Shown one piece after another: positions 5,638 to 5,677 of a stretch of DNA of 5,677 nucleotides; the stretch's first letter is position 1, and every line of letters starts with the position of its first letter. The DNA lies in assembly GCA_035438805.1 (NCBI GenBank), contig DAORJA010000055.1, positions 1-5,677 on the forward strand. Reading direction: 5' to 3'. The translations under genes were made by a program, and so were the position numbers. Under the pieces are notes generated by a model, which made no database searches, was not told the DNA's origin, and saw nothing but the letters and a program-made list of their open reading frames with translations. This DNA is from UBA922 sp035438805 (GTDB taxonomy: Bacteria; Patescibacteriota; Patescibacteriia; Magasanikbacterales; UBA922).

Positions 5638-5664
5638 AAAAAGCTCCCTATCAGGGAGTTTTTT
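5638..5664 (+). terminator. Intrinsic terminator of the ileS-pepA-ruvA operon
   Basis: CTCCCT (5644-5649) pairs with AGGGAG (5653-5658) around a 3-nt loop. The stem extends through a G-T pair and five A-T pairs (5638-5642 with 5660-5664), 12 pairs in all, with a T-tract on the 3' arm. The A-tract on the 5' side means it could also work on the minus strand. It starts 12 nt after the ruvA stop and ends the transcription unit. Confidence 0.92.
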
Positions 5665-5677
5665 AATGTCTAAAAAT

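Noticed and set aside
1..5677. CRISPR array, insertion sequence or attachment site
   Set aside because: There are no regularly spaced repeats, no transposase or integrase frame and no terminal inverted repeats anywhere in the window.

Overview
The window carries a compact three-gene operon, ileS-pepA-ruvA (641-5625, plus strand). It encodes a eukaryote/archaeal-type (type 2) isoleucyl-tRNA synthetase, an M17 leucyl aminopeptidase and the Holliday-junction protein RuvA. Gaps between the genes are 11 and 3 nt. The genes are AT-rich (about 40% GC by hand sampling), lack good Shine-Dalgarno sites at the internal starts, and use TAA stops in the standard code. The IleS type and the tight packing suggest a small-genome bacterium of the Patescibacteria/CPR kind, perhaps Parcubacteria-like. 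This is inference, because there is no marker gene that would settle it.

Layout: 1-303 is the 3' end of a GC-rich (about 59% by count) coiled-coil ORF that enters from the left and looks compositionally foreign to the rest. Positions 304-380 hold two hairpins, the second with a T-tract, which form an intrinsic terminator. Positions 389-417 are a near-consensus sigma-70-type promoter (TTGACT, 17 nt, TATATT). Positions 430-625 are a structured leader that I read as a T-box riboswitch. It has the core AGGTGGTACCGC, a well-formed antiterminator with the 7-nt UGGUACC bulge, a competing terminator with a T-tract just before ileS, and an isoleucine codon (ATC) in the terminal loop of a short upstream hairpin. 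The operon follows and ends at a strong terminator (5638-5664).

How it works together (inference): uncharged tRNA-Ile would pair its GAU anticodon with the ATC specifier and its ACCA end with the UGGU of the antiterminator bulge, allowing read-through into ileS. Because pepA and ruvA follow with no visible promoter or terminator between, isoleucine starvation would also raise an aminopeptidase that frees amino acids from peptides, and RuvA would be carried along.

The most interesting element is the leader. It looks like an ultrashort-Stem-I T-box, an architecture I associate with translational ileS leaders of Actinobacteria, but here it is joined to a transcriptional terminator and placed before a type-2 ileS in a CPR-like genome.
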